Shown piece by piece: positions 26,143 to 34,509 of a DNA stretch of 64,000 bases; positions within the stretch are counted from its first letter, which is position 1, and every line of letters begins with the position of its first letter. Location: positions 1,116,001 to 1,180,000 of the forward strand of contig NZ_JACVAQ010000001.1 in assembly GCF_014851905.1 (NCBI RefSeq), read 5' to 3'. The notes beneath the pieces are model-generated. The model did not search any database. It was given only the letters and a program-made list of their open reading frames with translations, and was not told the origin of the DNA. The position numbers and the translations under genes are program-made. Source of the stretch: Pseudomonas sp. PDM14. Its GTDB lineage: Bacteria > Pseudomonadota > Gammaproteobacteria > Pseudomonadales > Pseudomonadaceae.

Positions 26143-27180
26143 ATGGAATACCGTCAACTGGGCCGCAGCGATCTCAAGGTCAGCGCCCTGTGCCTGGGCA
26201 GCATGACCTGGGGCAAGCAGAACACCGAGGCCGAAGGCTTCAGCCAGATCGACCGCGCCAAGGTCGCGGGTATCAACTTCCTCGACACCGCAGAAATGTA
26301 CCCGGTGCCACCGCAAGCCGAGACCTACGGCGCCACCGAGCGCATCGTCGGCAACTACTTCAAGGCCCGCGGCGACCGTGCCGACTGGGTGCTCGCCAGC
26401 AAGGTCGCCGGCCCCGGCAACGGCATCGACTACATTCGCGGCGGCCAGCTCAAGCACAACCGCGCGCACATCGCCGCCGCTCTGGACGCCAGCCTGCAGC
26501 GCCTGCAGACCGACTGGATCGACCTCTACCAGCTGCACTGGCCGGAGCGCAGCACCAACTTCTTCGGCCAGCTCGGTTATCGCCACCAGGAGCAGGACTT
26601 CACCCCGCTGCTGGAAACCCTCGAAGCACTGGGCGAACAGGTCAAGGCCGGCAAGATCCGCCACATCGGCCTGTCCAACGAAACGGCCTGGGGCGCCATG
26701 CGCTTCCTGCAACTGGCCGAGCATCACGACCTGCCGCGCATGGTCTCGATCCAGAACCCCTACAACCTGCTCAACCGTAGTTTCGAAGTGGGCTTGGCGG
26801 AAGTGGCGATTCGCGAACAGTGCGGCCTGCTGGCCTACTCGCCGCTGGCATTCGGCATGCTCTCCGGCAAGTACGACAACGGCGCGCGCCCGGCCGATGG
26901 CCGCATCACCCTGTTCAGCCGCTTCACCCGCTACACCAACCCGCAATCGCAAGCAGCCTGTGCACGCTACGTCGCGCTCGCCCGTGAGCACGGCCTGGAC
27001 CCGGCGCAGATGGCCCTGGCCTACGTCACCGCGCAGCCGTTCGTGACCAGCAACATCATCGGTGCCACCACGCTCGCACAGCTCGACAGCAACCTCGGCA
27101 GCGTCGGCCTGACGCTCAGCCAGGATGTGCTTGACGGCATCGAGGCGATTCACCGCGAGCAGCCCAACCCGGCCCCCTGA
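26143..27180 (+). CDS. Aldo/keto reductase, Tas-like
   Basis: NADPH-dependent (alpha/beta)8-barrel oxidoreductase closely matching E. coli Tas in pattern: EYRQLGRSDLKVSALCLGSMTWG at the N-terminus, FLDTAEMYPVPP, the catalytic-region YQLHWPERSTNFFGQLGY, and NPYNLLNRSFEVGLAEV. An ATG six bases upstream (26137) is in frame, but GAGG lies at the right distance (7 nt) from 26143. Substrate is unknown. It is convergent with nfi. Confidence 0.88.
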   Translation: MEYRQLGRSDLKVSALCLGSMTWGKQNTEAEGFSQIDRAKVAGINFLDTAEMYPVPPQAETYGATERIVGNYFKARGDRADWVLASKVAGPGNGIDYIRGGQLKHNRAHIAAALDASLQRLQTDWIDLYQLHWPERSTNFFGQLGYRHQEQDFTPLLETLEALGEQVKAGKIRHIGLSNETAWGAMRFLQLAEHHDLPRMVSIQNPYNLLNRSFEVGLAEVAIREQCGLLAYSPLAFGMLSGKYDNGARPADGRITLFSRFTRYTNPQSQAACARYVALAREHGLDPAQMALAYVTAQPFVTSNIIGATTLAQLDSNLGSVGLTLSQDVLDGIEAIHREQPNPAP

Positions 27181-27183
27181 TCG

Positions 27184-27891
27184 TCAGCCGAACAAGTCCG
27201 GCGTGCTCGTTAGCGGCGCCGGCATCGCCCCACGTCGCGAAGCCAGGCGATCCGCCAGACGGGTCGGTTCGGGCAGCCGATAGCCGCGACAGCAGCTCGC
27301 GACCAACTCGACCGCCGTATCCAGGCTGACGCGATGCCCGGGCGAGACAATCAGTGGCTTGACCCGATCCTTGCTGCGCAGCATCCAGCCGACCTGCTCG
27401 CCCGTATGCTTGAGCGGCACACGCGCGCCCTTCTCCTGCGGCAGCTCCTCATGGCTGCCGACAAGGATGCTCTTGGCCACGCCGATGGTCGGCAGCCCCG
27501 TCACCACGCCCAGGTGCGAGGCGATACCCAGCCGCCGCGGATGGGCAATGCCCAGTCCGTCGCAATAGATCAGATCAGGCACCTGTGGCAGCGCCTGCAA
27601 TGCCTGCAGCAACGCCGGCAGCTCGCGAAAGGACAGCAGCCCCGGCACGTACGGCATGCTGGTGGGGATACGCGCCACGCTGTGACCGATCAACTGCAGG
27701 GACTCGGCGTCGAGCAGCACGGCGGCGGCCAGGGTGACGCGGCCCTGCTCCTCGAAGCCGACATCCACACCGGCGATGACCCGCAGCGGCGCGAAGTCAT
27801 CCTCCAGCACCACGCGCTCGGCCAGCGTGCGCTGCAGCACGCGCGCCTGTTGCGCGGTACCGTCCCAGTCGGTGAATGGCGAAGTGTGCAT
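27184..27891 (-). CDS. nfi: Endonuclease V
   Basis: Cleaves DNA 3' to deoxyinosine and other deaminated bases. The 235-aa protein has the catalytic-domain motifs VIAGVDVGFE (first catalytic Asp about 43), FRELPALLQAL, LIYCDGLGIAHPRRLGIASHLG and, near the end, the glycine-rich IVSPGHRVSLDTAVELV. Length is normal. Ends 3 nt from the convergent aldo/keto reductase stop codon. Confidence 0.93.
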   Translation of the reverse strand: MHTSPFTDWDGTAQQARVLQRTLAERVVLEDDFAPLRVIAGVDVGFEEQGRVTLAAAVLLDAESLQLIGHSVARIPTSMPYVPGLLSFRELPALLQALQALPQVPDLIYCDGLGIAHPRRLGIASHLGVVTGLPTIGVAKSILVGSHEELPQEKGARVPLKHTGEQVGWMLRSKDRVKPLIVSPGHRVSLDTAVELVASCCRGYRLPEPTRLADRLASRRGAMPAPLTSTPDLFG

Positions 27892-27979
27892 CGGTCGCTC
27901 GAGCCCTAGATCAGGACCGGTAGACCGATGCGCAGAGAGACTGGTTCGCCCGCGCCGACCGCAGGCGAACCGAGGGGCG

Positions 27980-29116
27980 TTACAGCGAGCGGGAGATGAT
28001 TTCTTTCATGATCTCGTTGGTGCCGGCATAGATGCGCTGCACCCGCGAGTCCGCCCAGGCACGGGCCACCGGATATTCCCACATATAGCCGTAGCCACCA
28101 TGCAGCTGCACGCACTCGTCGAGCACCTTGCACTGCAGGTCGGTGCCCCAGTACTTGAGCATCGCCGCGGTCGGCACATCGAGCTTCTTCTGCAGGTGCA
28201 GCTCCAGGCAGCGGTCGACGAACACGCGGCCGATCTGCACTTCGGTGGCGATTTCCGCCAGTTTGAATCGGGTGTTCTGGAAGTCGGCGACGGGCTTGCC
28301 GAAGGCCTTGCGCTCACGGGTGTAGTCCAGCGTCCACTTGAGCGCCGCCTCGGCCGAGGAGATGGCGCCAACGCCCACGGTCAGGCGCTCCTGCGGCAAT
28401 TCCTGCATCAGGTAGACGAAGCCCATGCCGTCCTTGCCCAGTAGGTTTTCCTTGGGCACGCGCACGTCCTGGAAGAACAGCTCGGAGGTGTCCTGGGCCT
28501 TCATGCCGACCTTCTCCAGGCGCTTGCCCTTGGCGAAGCCCGGGGTATTGGCTTCGACCAGGAACAGACTGATGCCCTTCGCACCGGCCTTGGCATCGGT
28601 CTTGGCGACGACGATCACCAGGTCGGCGAGAAAGCCGTTGGTGATGAAGGTCTTCGAGCCGTTGATCACGTACTCGTCGCCATCCAGCACGGCGGTGGTC
28701 TTCACCCCCTGCAGGTCGGAGCCGGTCCCCGGCTCGGTCATGGCAATGGCGGTCACCAGCTCGCCGCTGACCAGCTTGGGCAGGTACTTGAGCTTCTGCT
28801 CCTCGCTGCCGTAATGAAGGATGTAGGGCGCGACGATGTCCGAGTGCAGGGAGAAGCCAATACCGCTCAGACCCAGGCGCGACTGCTCCTCGATCACCAC
28901 GGCGCTGTAGAGGAAGTCCGCGGCCATGCCGCCGTACTCTTCCGGCAGATGCGAGCAAAGCATGCCGGCCTCGCCCGCCTTGTTCCACAACGCGCGGTCG
29001 ATATGGCCGTCCTTTTCCCACTGGGCGTGGAACGGCACCGCCTCCTGCTCGAAGAATTTCCGCACCGACTCGCGAAACTGCTCGTGCTCGTGACTGAACA
29101 GGGTTCTTGGAATCAT
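27980..29116 (-). CDS. Acyl-CoA dehydrogenase (long-chain/IVD-like subfamily)
   Basis: FAD enzyme making trans-2-enoyl-CoA. The 378-aa sequence has the ACAD signatures AMTEPGTGSDLQGVKTTAV, ELFFQDVRVPKENLLG and the C-terminal QLHGGYGYMWEYPVARAW and YAGTNEIMKEIISRSL. The last motif lacks the glutamate of the medium-chain type (AGT instead of EGT), which points to the subgroup where the catalytic Glu lies on another helix. Substrate cannot be told from sequence. It is divergent from the GlxA-type regulator, a possible regulator of it. Confidence 0.88.
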   Translation of the reverse strand: MIPRTLFSHEHEQFRESVRKFFEQEAVPFHAQWEKDGHIDRALWNKAGEAGMLCSHLPEEYGGMAADFLYSAVVIEEQSRLGLSGIGFSLHSDIVAPYILHYGSEEQKLKYLPKLVSGELVTAIAMTEPGTGSDLQGVKTTAVLDGDEYVINGSKTFITNGFLADLVIVVAKTDAKAGAKGISLFLVEANTPGFAKGKRLEKVGMKAQDTSELFFQDVRVPKENLLGKDGMGFVYLMQELPQERLTVGVGAISSAEAALKWTLDYTRERKAFGKPVADFQNTRFKLAEIATEVQIGRVFVDRCLELHLQKKLDVPTAAMLKYWGTDLQCKVLDECVQLHGGYGYMWEYPVARAWADSRVQRIYAGTNEIMKEIISRSL

Positions 29117-29263
29117 TGTTGTACCTGCATCTGTGGGGTCATTGGATGGCCTCTACTCTAGGCCACCAAGAATGCGCGGACACTGGACACATGCGCCAAA
29201 AAATAAGACGATCCAGCCACTGAATGACCGTTTCACCACTAACAAGAAAACAAGAACACGACC

Positions 29264-30262
29264 ATGCCTTCAGCGACACCGATTACCCGTATCTGCATTC
29301 TCGCCACCGAGGGCGTGTTCGCGGCCACCCTGATGCAGGCCCGCGACTTCTTCCACATGGCCGGCATGCGCTACAGCAAGCAGCAGGGCCTGGATCAGGC
29401 GACCAACTTCCAGATCCGTGTGGTCAGCCCGGACGGCATCGACGTGACCAGTTTCAGCCAGGCCAACATCCAGGTCGACGGCAGCCTGGAGCCGGCCGAC
29501 GTGATTATCCTGCCGGCGTTCTGGGGTGACTTCGATGCCCTGCGCCGGCGCCACCCGCAGATCACCACCTGGCTGCGCGAACAGCACGACGCCGGTGCCT
29601 CGATCTGCGGCGAAGCCACCGGGGTGTTCTGGATGGCCGAGACCGGCCTGCTCGACGGCAAGGAAGCGACCACCTACTGGCGCTTTTTCCGCGAGTTCGC
29701 CGAGCGCTTTCCCAAGGTGTTGCTGAACCAGGACAAGCACATTTCCGACGCCGACAACCTGTACTGCGCCGGCGGTGTCACCTCGGCCTGCGACATGTAC
29801 ATCTACCTGATCGAGCGCTACTGCGGCGCCACCGTGGCCCAGGGCGTGGCGCGCGACATCCTCTACGAAACCCAGCGCAGCTACAGCCCGGGACGCATCG
29901 GTTTCGGCGGGCAGAAACTGCACCAGGACGTGGCCATCCTGCAGGTGCAGCACTGGCTGGAAGAGCACTTTGCGGAGAAGTTCCGCATCGAGGACGTGGC
30001 CCGCGAACACGGCATGAGCATCCGCAACTTCATGCGCCGCTTCCAGGCCGCCACGGGCGACAAGCCACTGCACTACCTGCAGCGCCTGCGCATCGAGACG
30101 GCAAAAAGTCTGCTCAGCTCGACGCGCAAGAGCATCAAGACCATCAGCTACGAAGTCGGCTATGACGATGCGAGCTTCTTCGCCCGCCTGTTCCGCCAGC
30201 ACGCCGAACTGTCGCCCAACCAGTACCGCCGGCAGTTCCTGCACAAGGACAACAACAGCTGA
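29264..30262 (+). CDS. GlxA-family AraC-type transcriptional regulator
   Basis: 332-aa regulator with an N-terminal DJ-1/PfpI-like domain (residues about 8-185; ICILATEGVFAATLMQARDFF, GASICGEATGVFWMAETGLLDG) and a C-terminal AraC double helix-turn-helix (about 225-325; EDVAREHGMSIRNFMRRFQAATGDKPLHYLQRLRI split over both helices, and the second motif YEVGYDDASFFARLFRQH). Divergent from the acyl-CoA dehydrogenase across a 147-nt gap, so local control is plausible but unproven. The inducer is unknown. Confidence 0.88.
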   Translation: MPSATPITRICILATEGVFAATLMQARDFFHMAGMRYSKQQGLDQATNFQIRVVSPDGIDVTSFSQANIQVDGSLEPADVIILPAFWGDFDALRRRHPQITTWLREQHDAGASICGEATGVFWMAETGLLDGKEATTYWRFFREFAERFPKVLLNQDKHISDADNLYCAGGVTSACDMYIYLIERYCGATVAQGVARDILYETQRSYSPGRIGFGGQKLHQDVAILQVQHWLEEHFAEKFRIEDVAREHGMSIRNFMRRFQAATGDKPLHYLQRLRIETAKSLLSSTRKSIKTISYEVGYDDASFFARLFRQHAELSPNQYRRQFLHKDNNS

Positions 30263-30297
30263 AGAGCGGCGCCGCCTGAAGACAGCGCGCCACAACG

Positions 30298-30327
30298 AAA
30301 AAGGGTTGCCGACTGGCAACCCTTTTT
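30298..30327. terminator. Bidirectional rho-independent terminator
   Basis: AAAAAGGGTTGCC, loop GACT, GGCAACCCTTTTT: a perfect hairpin with A/T tracts on both sides, between the convergent GlxA-type regulator and zapE. Confidence 0.9.
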
Positions 30328-30345
30328 GCTGTTCGCCACGTGCGC

Positions 30346-31437
30346 TTACGGCTTGTGCGGGCGCGAGAGAAACTCGTGTGACTGCATCTCCAGCAGGCGG
30401 CTGAGGGTGCGCTGGAACTCGAACTCCAGGCGGCCGCCGGTGTACAGGTCCTTGAGTTCCACTTCGGCCGAAATGATCAGCTTGACGTTGCGGTCGTAGA
30501 ACTCGTCCACTAGGTTGATGAAGCGCCGCGCCATGTCGTCCTTGGCCACGCCCATCTGCTCGACGTTGGCCAGGATCACCGCGTGGAAGATCTTGCCCAG
30601 CTCGATGTAGTCGTTCTGGCTGCGCGGGCCGTCGCACAGCTCGCGGAACTCGAACCAGGCCACATCCTCGCAGACGCGCACGGCGTTGATCGCGCGGTTC
30701 TCGATCATCAGCGCCTCGTTCTCCACCGCGTGGGTGCAGTCCGGCAGCAGGCTCTTGAAGCTCTTCTGCAGGCTGGCTTCGGCGTCGTTATCCAGCGGCC
30801 AGTGGAACAGCTCGGCCTGCTCCAGCGCGCGCAGGCGGTAATCGACCCCGCTGTCGACGTTGACCACTTCGGTGTGTTGCTTGACCAGGGCGATCGCCGG
30901 CAGGAAGCGCGAGCGCTGCAGGCCATCCTTGTACAGGCCATCGGGCACGATGTTCGAGGTGGCGACCAGGGTCACGCCGTTCTTGAACAGCTCCTCGAGC
31001 AGGGTCGCCAGGATCATCGCGTCGGTAATGTCGGAAACGAAGAACTCGTCGAAACAGATCACCCGCGCCTCGTCGGCAAAGCGCTTGCCGATGATGGTCA
31101 GCGGGTTCTTCTCGCCCTTGAGCGTCCGCATTTCTTCGTGCACACGCTTCATGAAGCGGTGGAAGTGCGTGCGCACCTTCTGCTCGAACGGCAGTGCATC
31201 GAAGAAGGTATCGACCAGGTAAGTCTTGCCGCGGCCGACCCCACCCCAGAAGTACAAGCCCTTGACCGGCCCCTGGCGCTTCTTGGCGAACAGGCCGCCA
31301 AACAACCCCTTGCTCGGGGTGTCGGCGATCAGGTCGTCATACAGACGCTGCAGGTGACGCACGGCAGTTTCCTGGGCGGCGTCGTGAAAGAAGTCCGGCC
31401 GCTTCAGGTCGGCCTGGTAGCGCTCAAGAGGAGTCAT
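30346..31437 (-). CDS. zapE: Cell division ATPase ZapE (AFG1 family)
   Basis: 363-aa AFG1-type ATPase that in E. coli associates with the Z ring and destabilises FtsZ polymers late in constriction. Walker A is clear (FWGGVGRGKTYLVDTFF), followed by Walker B in VICFDEFFVSDITDAMIL and the RFINLVDEFYDRNVKLI region. It starts at the ATG 31437 (MTPLERYQADL). It is separated from upstream trpS by a terminator and so should have its own promoter near 31440-31455, which I could not define. Confidence 0.92.
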   Translation of the reverse strand: MTPLERYQADLKRPDFFHDAAQETAVRHLQRLYDDLIADTPSKGLFGGLFAKKRQGPVKGLYFWGGVGRGKTYLVDTFFDALPFEQKVRTHFHRFMKRVHEEMRTLKGEKNPLTIIGKRFADEARVICFDEFFVSDITDAMILATLLEELFKNGVTLVATSNIVPDGLYKDGLQRSRFLPAIALVKQHTEVVNVDSGVDYRLRALEQAELFHWPLDNDAEASLQKSFKSLLPDCTHAVENEALMIENRAINAVRVCEDVAWFEFRELCDGPRSQNDYIELGKIFHAVILANVEQMGVAKDDMARRFINLVDEFYDRNVKLIISAEVELKDLYTGGRLEFEFQRTLSRLLEMQSHEFLSRPHKP

Positions 31438-31454
31438 GATGGGAAATTCGGTAA

Positions 31455-31490
31455 CAAAAACGGGGCGGTCACTTTAGCGACGGCCCCGTT
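31455..31490 (-). terminator. trpS terminator
   Basis: Minus strand: AACGGGGCCGTCGC, loop TAAA, GTGACCGCCCCGTT with two mismatches, then a run of T's (complement of 31456-31460). It lies 57 nt after the trpS stop. Confidence 0.85.
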
Positions 31491-31546
31491 GCTTGGCAAT
31501 CACGCTGTATCGCGAGCGCCGCGCCGGTCAAGGCGTGGCGCGCGGT

Positions 31547-32893
31547 TCACTCCTGCACAGCGAGCGCGTCGCGCAGGCGGGCGATGCCGGCCTCGCGCGC
31601 AGCAGCATCGGCGAAGGCCGGGCTTTCACCAATCAGCTCGCCATCCAGCCACAGGCCGAAGCCTTCACCTTGCTCGCGTACATCCAGTTCTTCGCCGGCC
31701 TGCAGGCGCTTGCTGGCCTGACCCGCGACCTTGCCGTCGGCAAAGGATTTCGACAGCAGCAACTGCTCGCCAGCAGCATCCAGCAGACGGAAACGGAAGC
31801 TGCCGTCCTCGTCGCGGAAGCTGACGAAACGGGCGCTTTTCGCCGCTTTTTTCTTGCCGCCATCGGCGCTCTGCGCCTGGCTGCGGAACGAACGCAGACC
31901 AACCGCTTCACGCAGCTCACCGAGGAACGGGGTGGCGGTCTTGCGGGCCTTGGCGGCACCGGCGAGGAGAATATCTTCCAGGTCGGCCGGCTTTTCGATC
32001 AGCGTGTGGTAGCGCTCACGGGCCTCGCCCAGCTCGTTGTCGAGCAGCTGGAACAGGCGATTCTTCGCCTCGCCCCAGGCCAGACCGCCCTGCAGCTCGG
32101 CACGGAACTCGGCCTGCTGCGCCGGCGTGGCGAAAGCCTGGTACAGGGTGAACAGGTGCGAGTTGTCCGGGTCTTTCGCCTCACCCGGCAGGCGCGAGTC
32201 GGTGACAATGCGGGCGATCGCGTCCTTGAGCTGCTTGGCCGAGCCGAACAGCGGAATGGTGTTGTCGTAGCTCTTGCTCATCTTGCGCCCGTCGAGGCCG
32301 GGCAGGGTCGCCACTTCTGCCTCGATCACCGCCTCAGGCAGGGTGAACAATTCCTTGCCGGCACCGAACAGATGGTTGAAGCGCTGGCCGATGTCGCGGG
32401 CCATCTCCACGTGCTGGATCTGGTCGCGGCCGACCGGCACCTTGTGCGCATTGAACATGAGGATGTCCGCCGCCATCAGCACCGGGTAGCTGAACAAGCC
32501 CATGGTGATGCCGGCATCCGGGTCTTCGCCCTGCTCGATGTTCTTGTCCACCGAAGCCTTGTAGGCATGCGCGCGGTTGAGCAGGCCTTTGCCGGCGACG
32601 CAGGTCAGCAGCCAGCACAGCTCGGGAATCTCGGGGATGTCGGACTGGCGGTAGAAGGTTGCCTTGTCCACGTCCAGACCACAGGCCAGCCAGGTCGCCG
32701 CAATCTCCAGGCGCGAGCGCTGGATACGCGCCGGCTCGTCGCACTTGATCAGTGCGTGGTAGTCGGCGAGGAAATAGAAGGAGTCGGCGTCGGCGGCGCG
32801 GCTGGCGACGATGGCCGGGCGAATCGCACCGGCGTAGTTGCCCAGGTGCGGCGTGCCGGTGGTGGTGATGCCAGTCAGAATTCGGGTGGTCAT
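31547..32893 (-). CDS. trpS: Tryptophanyl-tRNA synthetase with C-terminal extension
   Basis: Class I synthetase that charges tRNA-Trp. The HIGH-type motif is TPHLGNY (residues 14-20) and KMSKS lies at 204-208. The product is 448 aa against about 334 in E. coli TrpS. The extra part, from about residue 336, has a Lys/Ala-rich linker ([10 protein letters not shown]) and then a small beta domain (about 354-400; [20 protein letters not shown]) that resembles the DUF1508/YegP repeat. The long form is usual in Pseudomonas as far as I know; the role of the tail is unknown. Confidence 0.95.
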   Translation of the reverse strand: MTTRILTGITTTGTPHLGNYAGAIRPAIVASRAADADSFYFLADYHALIKCDEPARIQRSRLEIAATWLACGLDVDKATFYRQSDIPEIPELCWLLTCVAGKGLLNRAHAYKASVDKNIEQGEDPDAGITMGLFSYPVLMAADILMFNAHKVPVGRDQIQHVEMARDIGQRFNHLFGAGKELFTLPEAVIEAEVATLPGLDGRKMSKSYDNTIPLFGSAKQLKDAIARIVTDSRLPGEAKDPDNSHLFTLYQAFATPAQQAEFRAELQGGLAWGEAKNRLFQLLDNELGEARERYHTLIEKPADLEDILLAGAAKARKTATPFLGELREAVGLRSFRSQAQSADGGKKKAAKSARFVSFRDEDGSFRFRLLDAAGEQLLLSKSFADGKVAGQASKRLQAGEELDVREQGEGFGLWLDGELIGESPAFADAAAREAGIARLRDALAVQE

Positions 32894-32910
32894 TTTTCGC
32901 TATCGCTGTT

Positions 32911-33049
32911 GAGCCTGTTTAGGATTTCGCGAGCTAGAGCCATGCAAGGCAAAAACAGGCGAGGAAGCGGAGTTTACTTTGGTAAATGAGCATTCCTAGC
33001 CTGTTTTTAACGCCGCATGGCCGACGCGCAGCAAATCATCAACAGGCTC
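32911..33049 (+). repeat. Dispersed hairpin repeat, copy 1
   Basis: 139-bp element with terminal inverted repeats (GAGCCTGTT at 32911-32919; AACAGGCTC at 33041-33049) and inner arms AAAAACAGGC / GCCTGTTTTT around a core containing GAGCTAGAGCCA and GTTTAC...GTAAATGAGCA. Its right end runs into the stop codon of the minus-strand hydrolase gene (33048-33050). It fills nearly all of the trpS-hydrolase gap. Related copies lie at 34368 and 60810. Confidence 0.8.
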
Positions 33050-33674
33050 AGAGTCGCGGCTGCACCAAGTCTTTCAACTCGGGCAGCTTGCCGTGAAAAA
33101 AGTGGCCGCATTCTGCCACTTTCAGCAGTTCGTGGGGACGTTGCAACGCGGCGGACCAGGCGTACACCACCTCGGGGTCGATCACCTCGTCCTGCTCGGG
33201 CTGGATCACGGTGAGCGTCACCTGCTCGGGCAGGTGCTCGGGTGCCTGCAGGCGCTGCACGGCAGGCGCGACCATGAACAGCTTGTCGACCGCCACGCCC
33301 TGGTTTTCCAGGCGCCCGGCGAGCGCTGCGGCGACGAAGCCGCCGAAAGAAAAGCCGCACAGGGTCAGCGGCAGCTGCGGGTGCTGGGCACGCAGCCAGC
33401 TCGCGGCGGCTTCGGCGTCATCCACCTCGCCGGTGCCCATGTCGTGGCTGCCGGCACTGGCCCCGGTGCCACGGTAGTTGAAGCGTAGCGTGCTGAAGCC
33501 CATGTCACGCACCGCGCGCTGCAGCGTCGACACGACCTTGTTCAGCATGGTGCCGCCCTGCACCGGGTTGGGGTGGCAGATCAGCACCACACCGCGGGCG
33601 TCGGGGACGTCCAGATAGAGGGCTTCGAGCGGGCCACTGGGGCCATCGAGGAAGAGAGGGGTTTCGCGGATCAA
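33048..33674 (-). CDS. Alpha/beta hydrolase (dienelactone-hydrolase-like, small)
   Basis: 208-aa cytoplasmic alpha/beta hydrolase. Visible features: oxyanion-region HPNPVQGGTMLNKVV, the arginine-containing FNYRGTGASAGSHD, the nucleophile elbow GFSFGG (Ser about 108), the acid-region QPEQDEVIDPEVVYAW and a late His in ECGHFFHG. This matches the conserved family found next to trpS in Pseudomonas. Substrate unknown. Its stop codon overlaps repeat copy 1. Confidence 0.85.
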   Translation of the reverse strand: MIRETPLFLDGPSGPLEALYLDVPDARGVVLICHPNPVQGGTMLNKVVSTLQRAVRDMGFSTLRFNYRGTGASAGSHDMGTGEVDDAEAAASWLRAQHPQLPLTLCGFSFGGFVAAALAGRLENQGVAVDKLFMVAPAVQRLQAPEHLPEQVTLTVIQPEQDEVIDPEVVYAWSAALQRPHELLKVAECGHFFHGKLPELKDLVQPRL

Positions 33675-33809
33675 CTGCGGGAACTCCGTGACCTTGCATC
33701 AGGTCGACACGTCTTGGTTAAGCACAACGCACAACACGCCTTATGTGCGGTATACAGCTCGGGTTAGAGCCGTTACCGTAAAGCAAAGCCGTTTAGAGAG
33801 GAAGGACTC

Positions 33810-34244
33810 GTGGAACAGACGATAACGCCCTGGTTGCTCACCGCCATCGCCCTGCTGGCCGGTGTTGCCATCGGCTTTGTACTGGCGCGCCTGCTGCCCA
33901 ATGCCGCACCCAATCGCACCCAGCGCCAGCTCGACGATATGCAGCAGCGCTTCGATTCCTACCAGAGCGAAGTGGTGACCCATTTCAACACAACCGCCAG
34001 CCTGGTGAAGAAACTCACCCAGAGCTACCAGGAAGTGCAGGAACACCTGTCCGATGGCGCCAACCGCCTGGCCCTCGACGAACTCACGCGCCAGCGCCTG
34101 CTCGCCGCCCTGCACGTCGATGACGGCAGCGAGAAACGCGAACGCCTGACTCCGCCGAAGAACAACGAAATGCCCAAGGACTACGCGCCGAAAGCCGCCG
34201 ACGCACCGGGCACGCTGGACGAGACCTTCGGCCTCAAGCGCTGA
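33810..34244 (+). CDS. zapG: ZapG/YhcB family (DUF1043) inner-membrane protein
   Basis: 144-aa protein with a single N-terminal membrane helix (about residues 7-27, PWLLTAIALLAGVAIGFVLA), a coiled-coil region (NRTQRQLDDMQQRFDSYQSE, residues about 36-60, then KKLTQSYQEVQEHL) and a polar C-terminus. YhcB homologues are linked to cell-envelope synthesis and division. Start is GTG at 33810, 7 nt after GAGAGGAAGGA. Divergent from the hydrolase and followed by a terminator. Confidence 0.9.
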   Translation: MEQTITPWLLTAIALLAGVAIGFVLARLLPNAAPNRTQRQLDDMQQRFDSYQSEVVTHFNTTASLVKKLTQSYQEVQEHLSDGANRLALDELTRQRLLAALHVDDGSEKRERLTPPKNNEMPKDYAPKAADAPGTLDETFGLKR

Positions 34245-34262
34245 TTGTCCGCTGCATGAAAG

Positions 34263-34288
34263 AGCCCCGCCGATGCGGGGCTTTTTAT
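34263..34288 (+). terminator. zapG terminator
   Basis: AGCCCCGC, loop CGAT, GCGGGGCT followed by TTTTATT, starting 18 nt after the zapG stop. Confidence 0.9.
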
Positions 34289-34324
34289 TGCCCGGCCACA
34301 TCACAGAGCAGAACCTGGCACGCA

Positions 34325-34352
34325 CAAAAAAGCCCCGCTTGGGCGGGGCTTT
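34325..34352 (-). terminator. cysNC terminator
   Basis: On the minus strand AAAGCCCCGC, loop CCAA, GCGGGGCTTTTTT. The cysDNC transcript must cross hairpin repeat copy 2 before reaching it. Confidence 0.85.
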
Positions 34353-34367
34353 CGACTAGTACAGCCT

Positions 34368-34509
34368 AGAACCTGTTTCGGGTCTTTTGAGCTAGAGCCA
34401 GGCAAGGCGAAATCGGGCGAGGACGCGCAGTTTACGAGGTGTAAATGAGCAGTCCGAGCCCGATTTCAACGCAGCAGGGCCGACGATCAAGAGATCCGAG
34501 ACAGGTTCT
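34368..34509 (+). repeat. Dispersed hairpin repeat, copy 2
   Basis: 142-bp element. Terminal inverted repeats AGAACCTGTTTCGGGTCT (34368-34385) and its near-complement at 34492-34509; inner arms GAAATCGGGC / GCCCGATTTC; core with GAGCTAGAGCCAGGCAAGG and GTTTAC...GTAAATGAGCAGTCC shared with the other copies. The last base is the first base of the cysNC stop codon (34509-34511), so it lies between stop codon and terminator. Confidence 0.85.

Noticed and set aside
32911..34509. Hydrolase plus zapG as cargo of a composite mobile element bounded by two repeats
   Set aside because: The repeats have the same orientation and no transposase, and I recall the same gene order (trpS, hydrolase, yhcB, cysN) in P. 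aeruginosa, so the genes are not mobile cargo.
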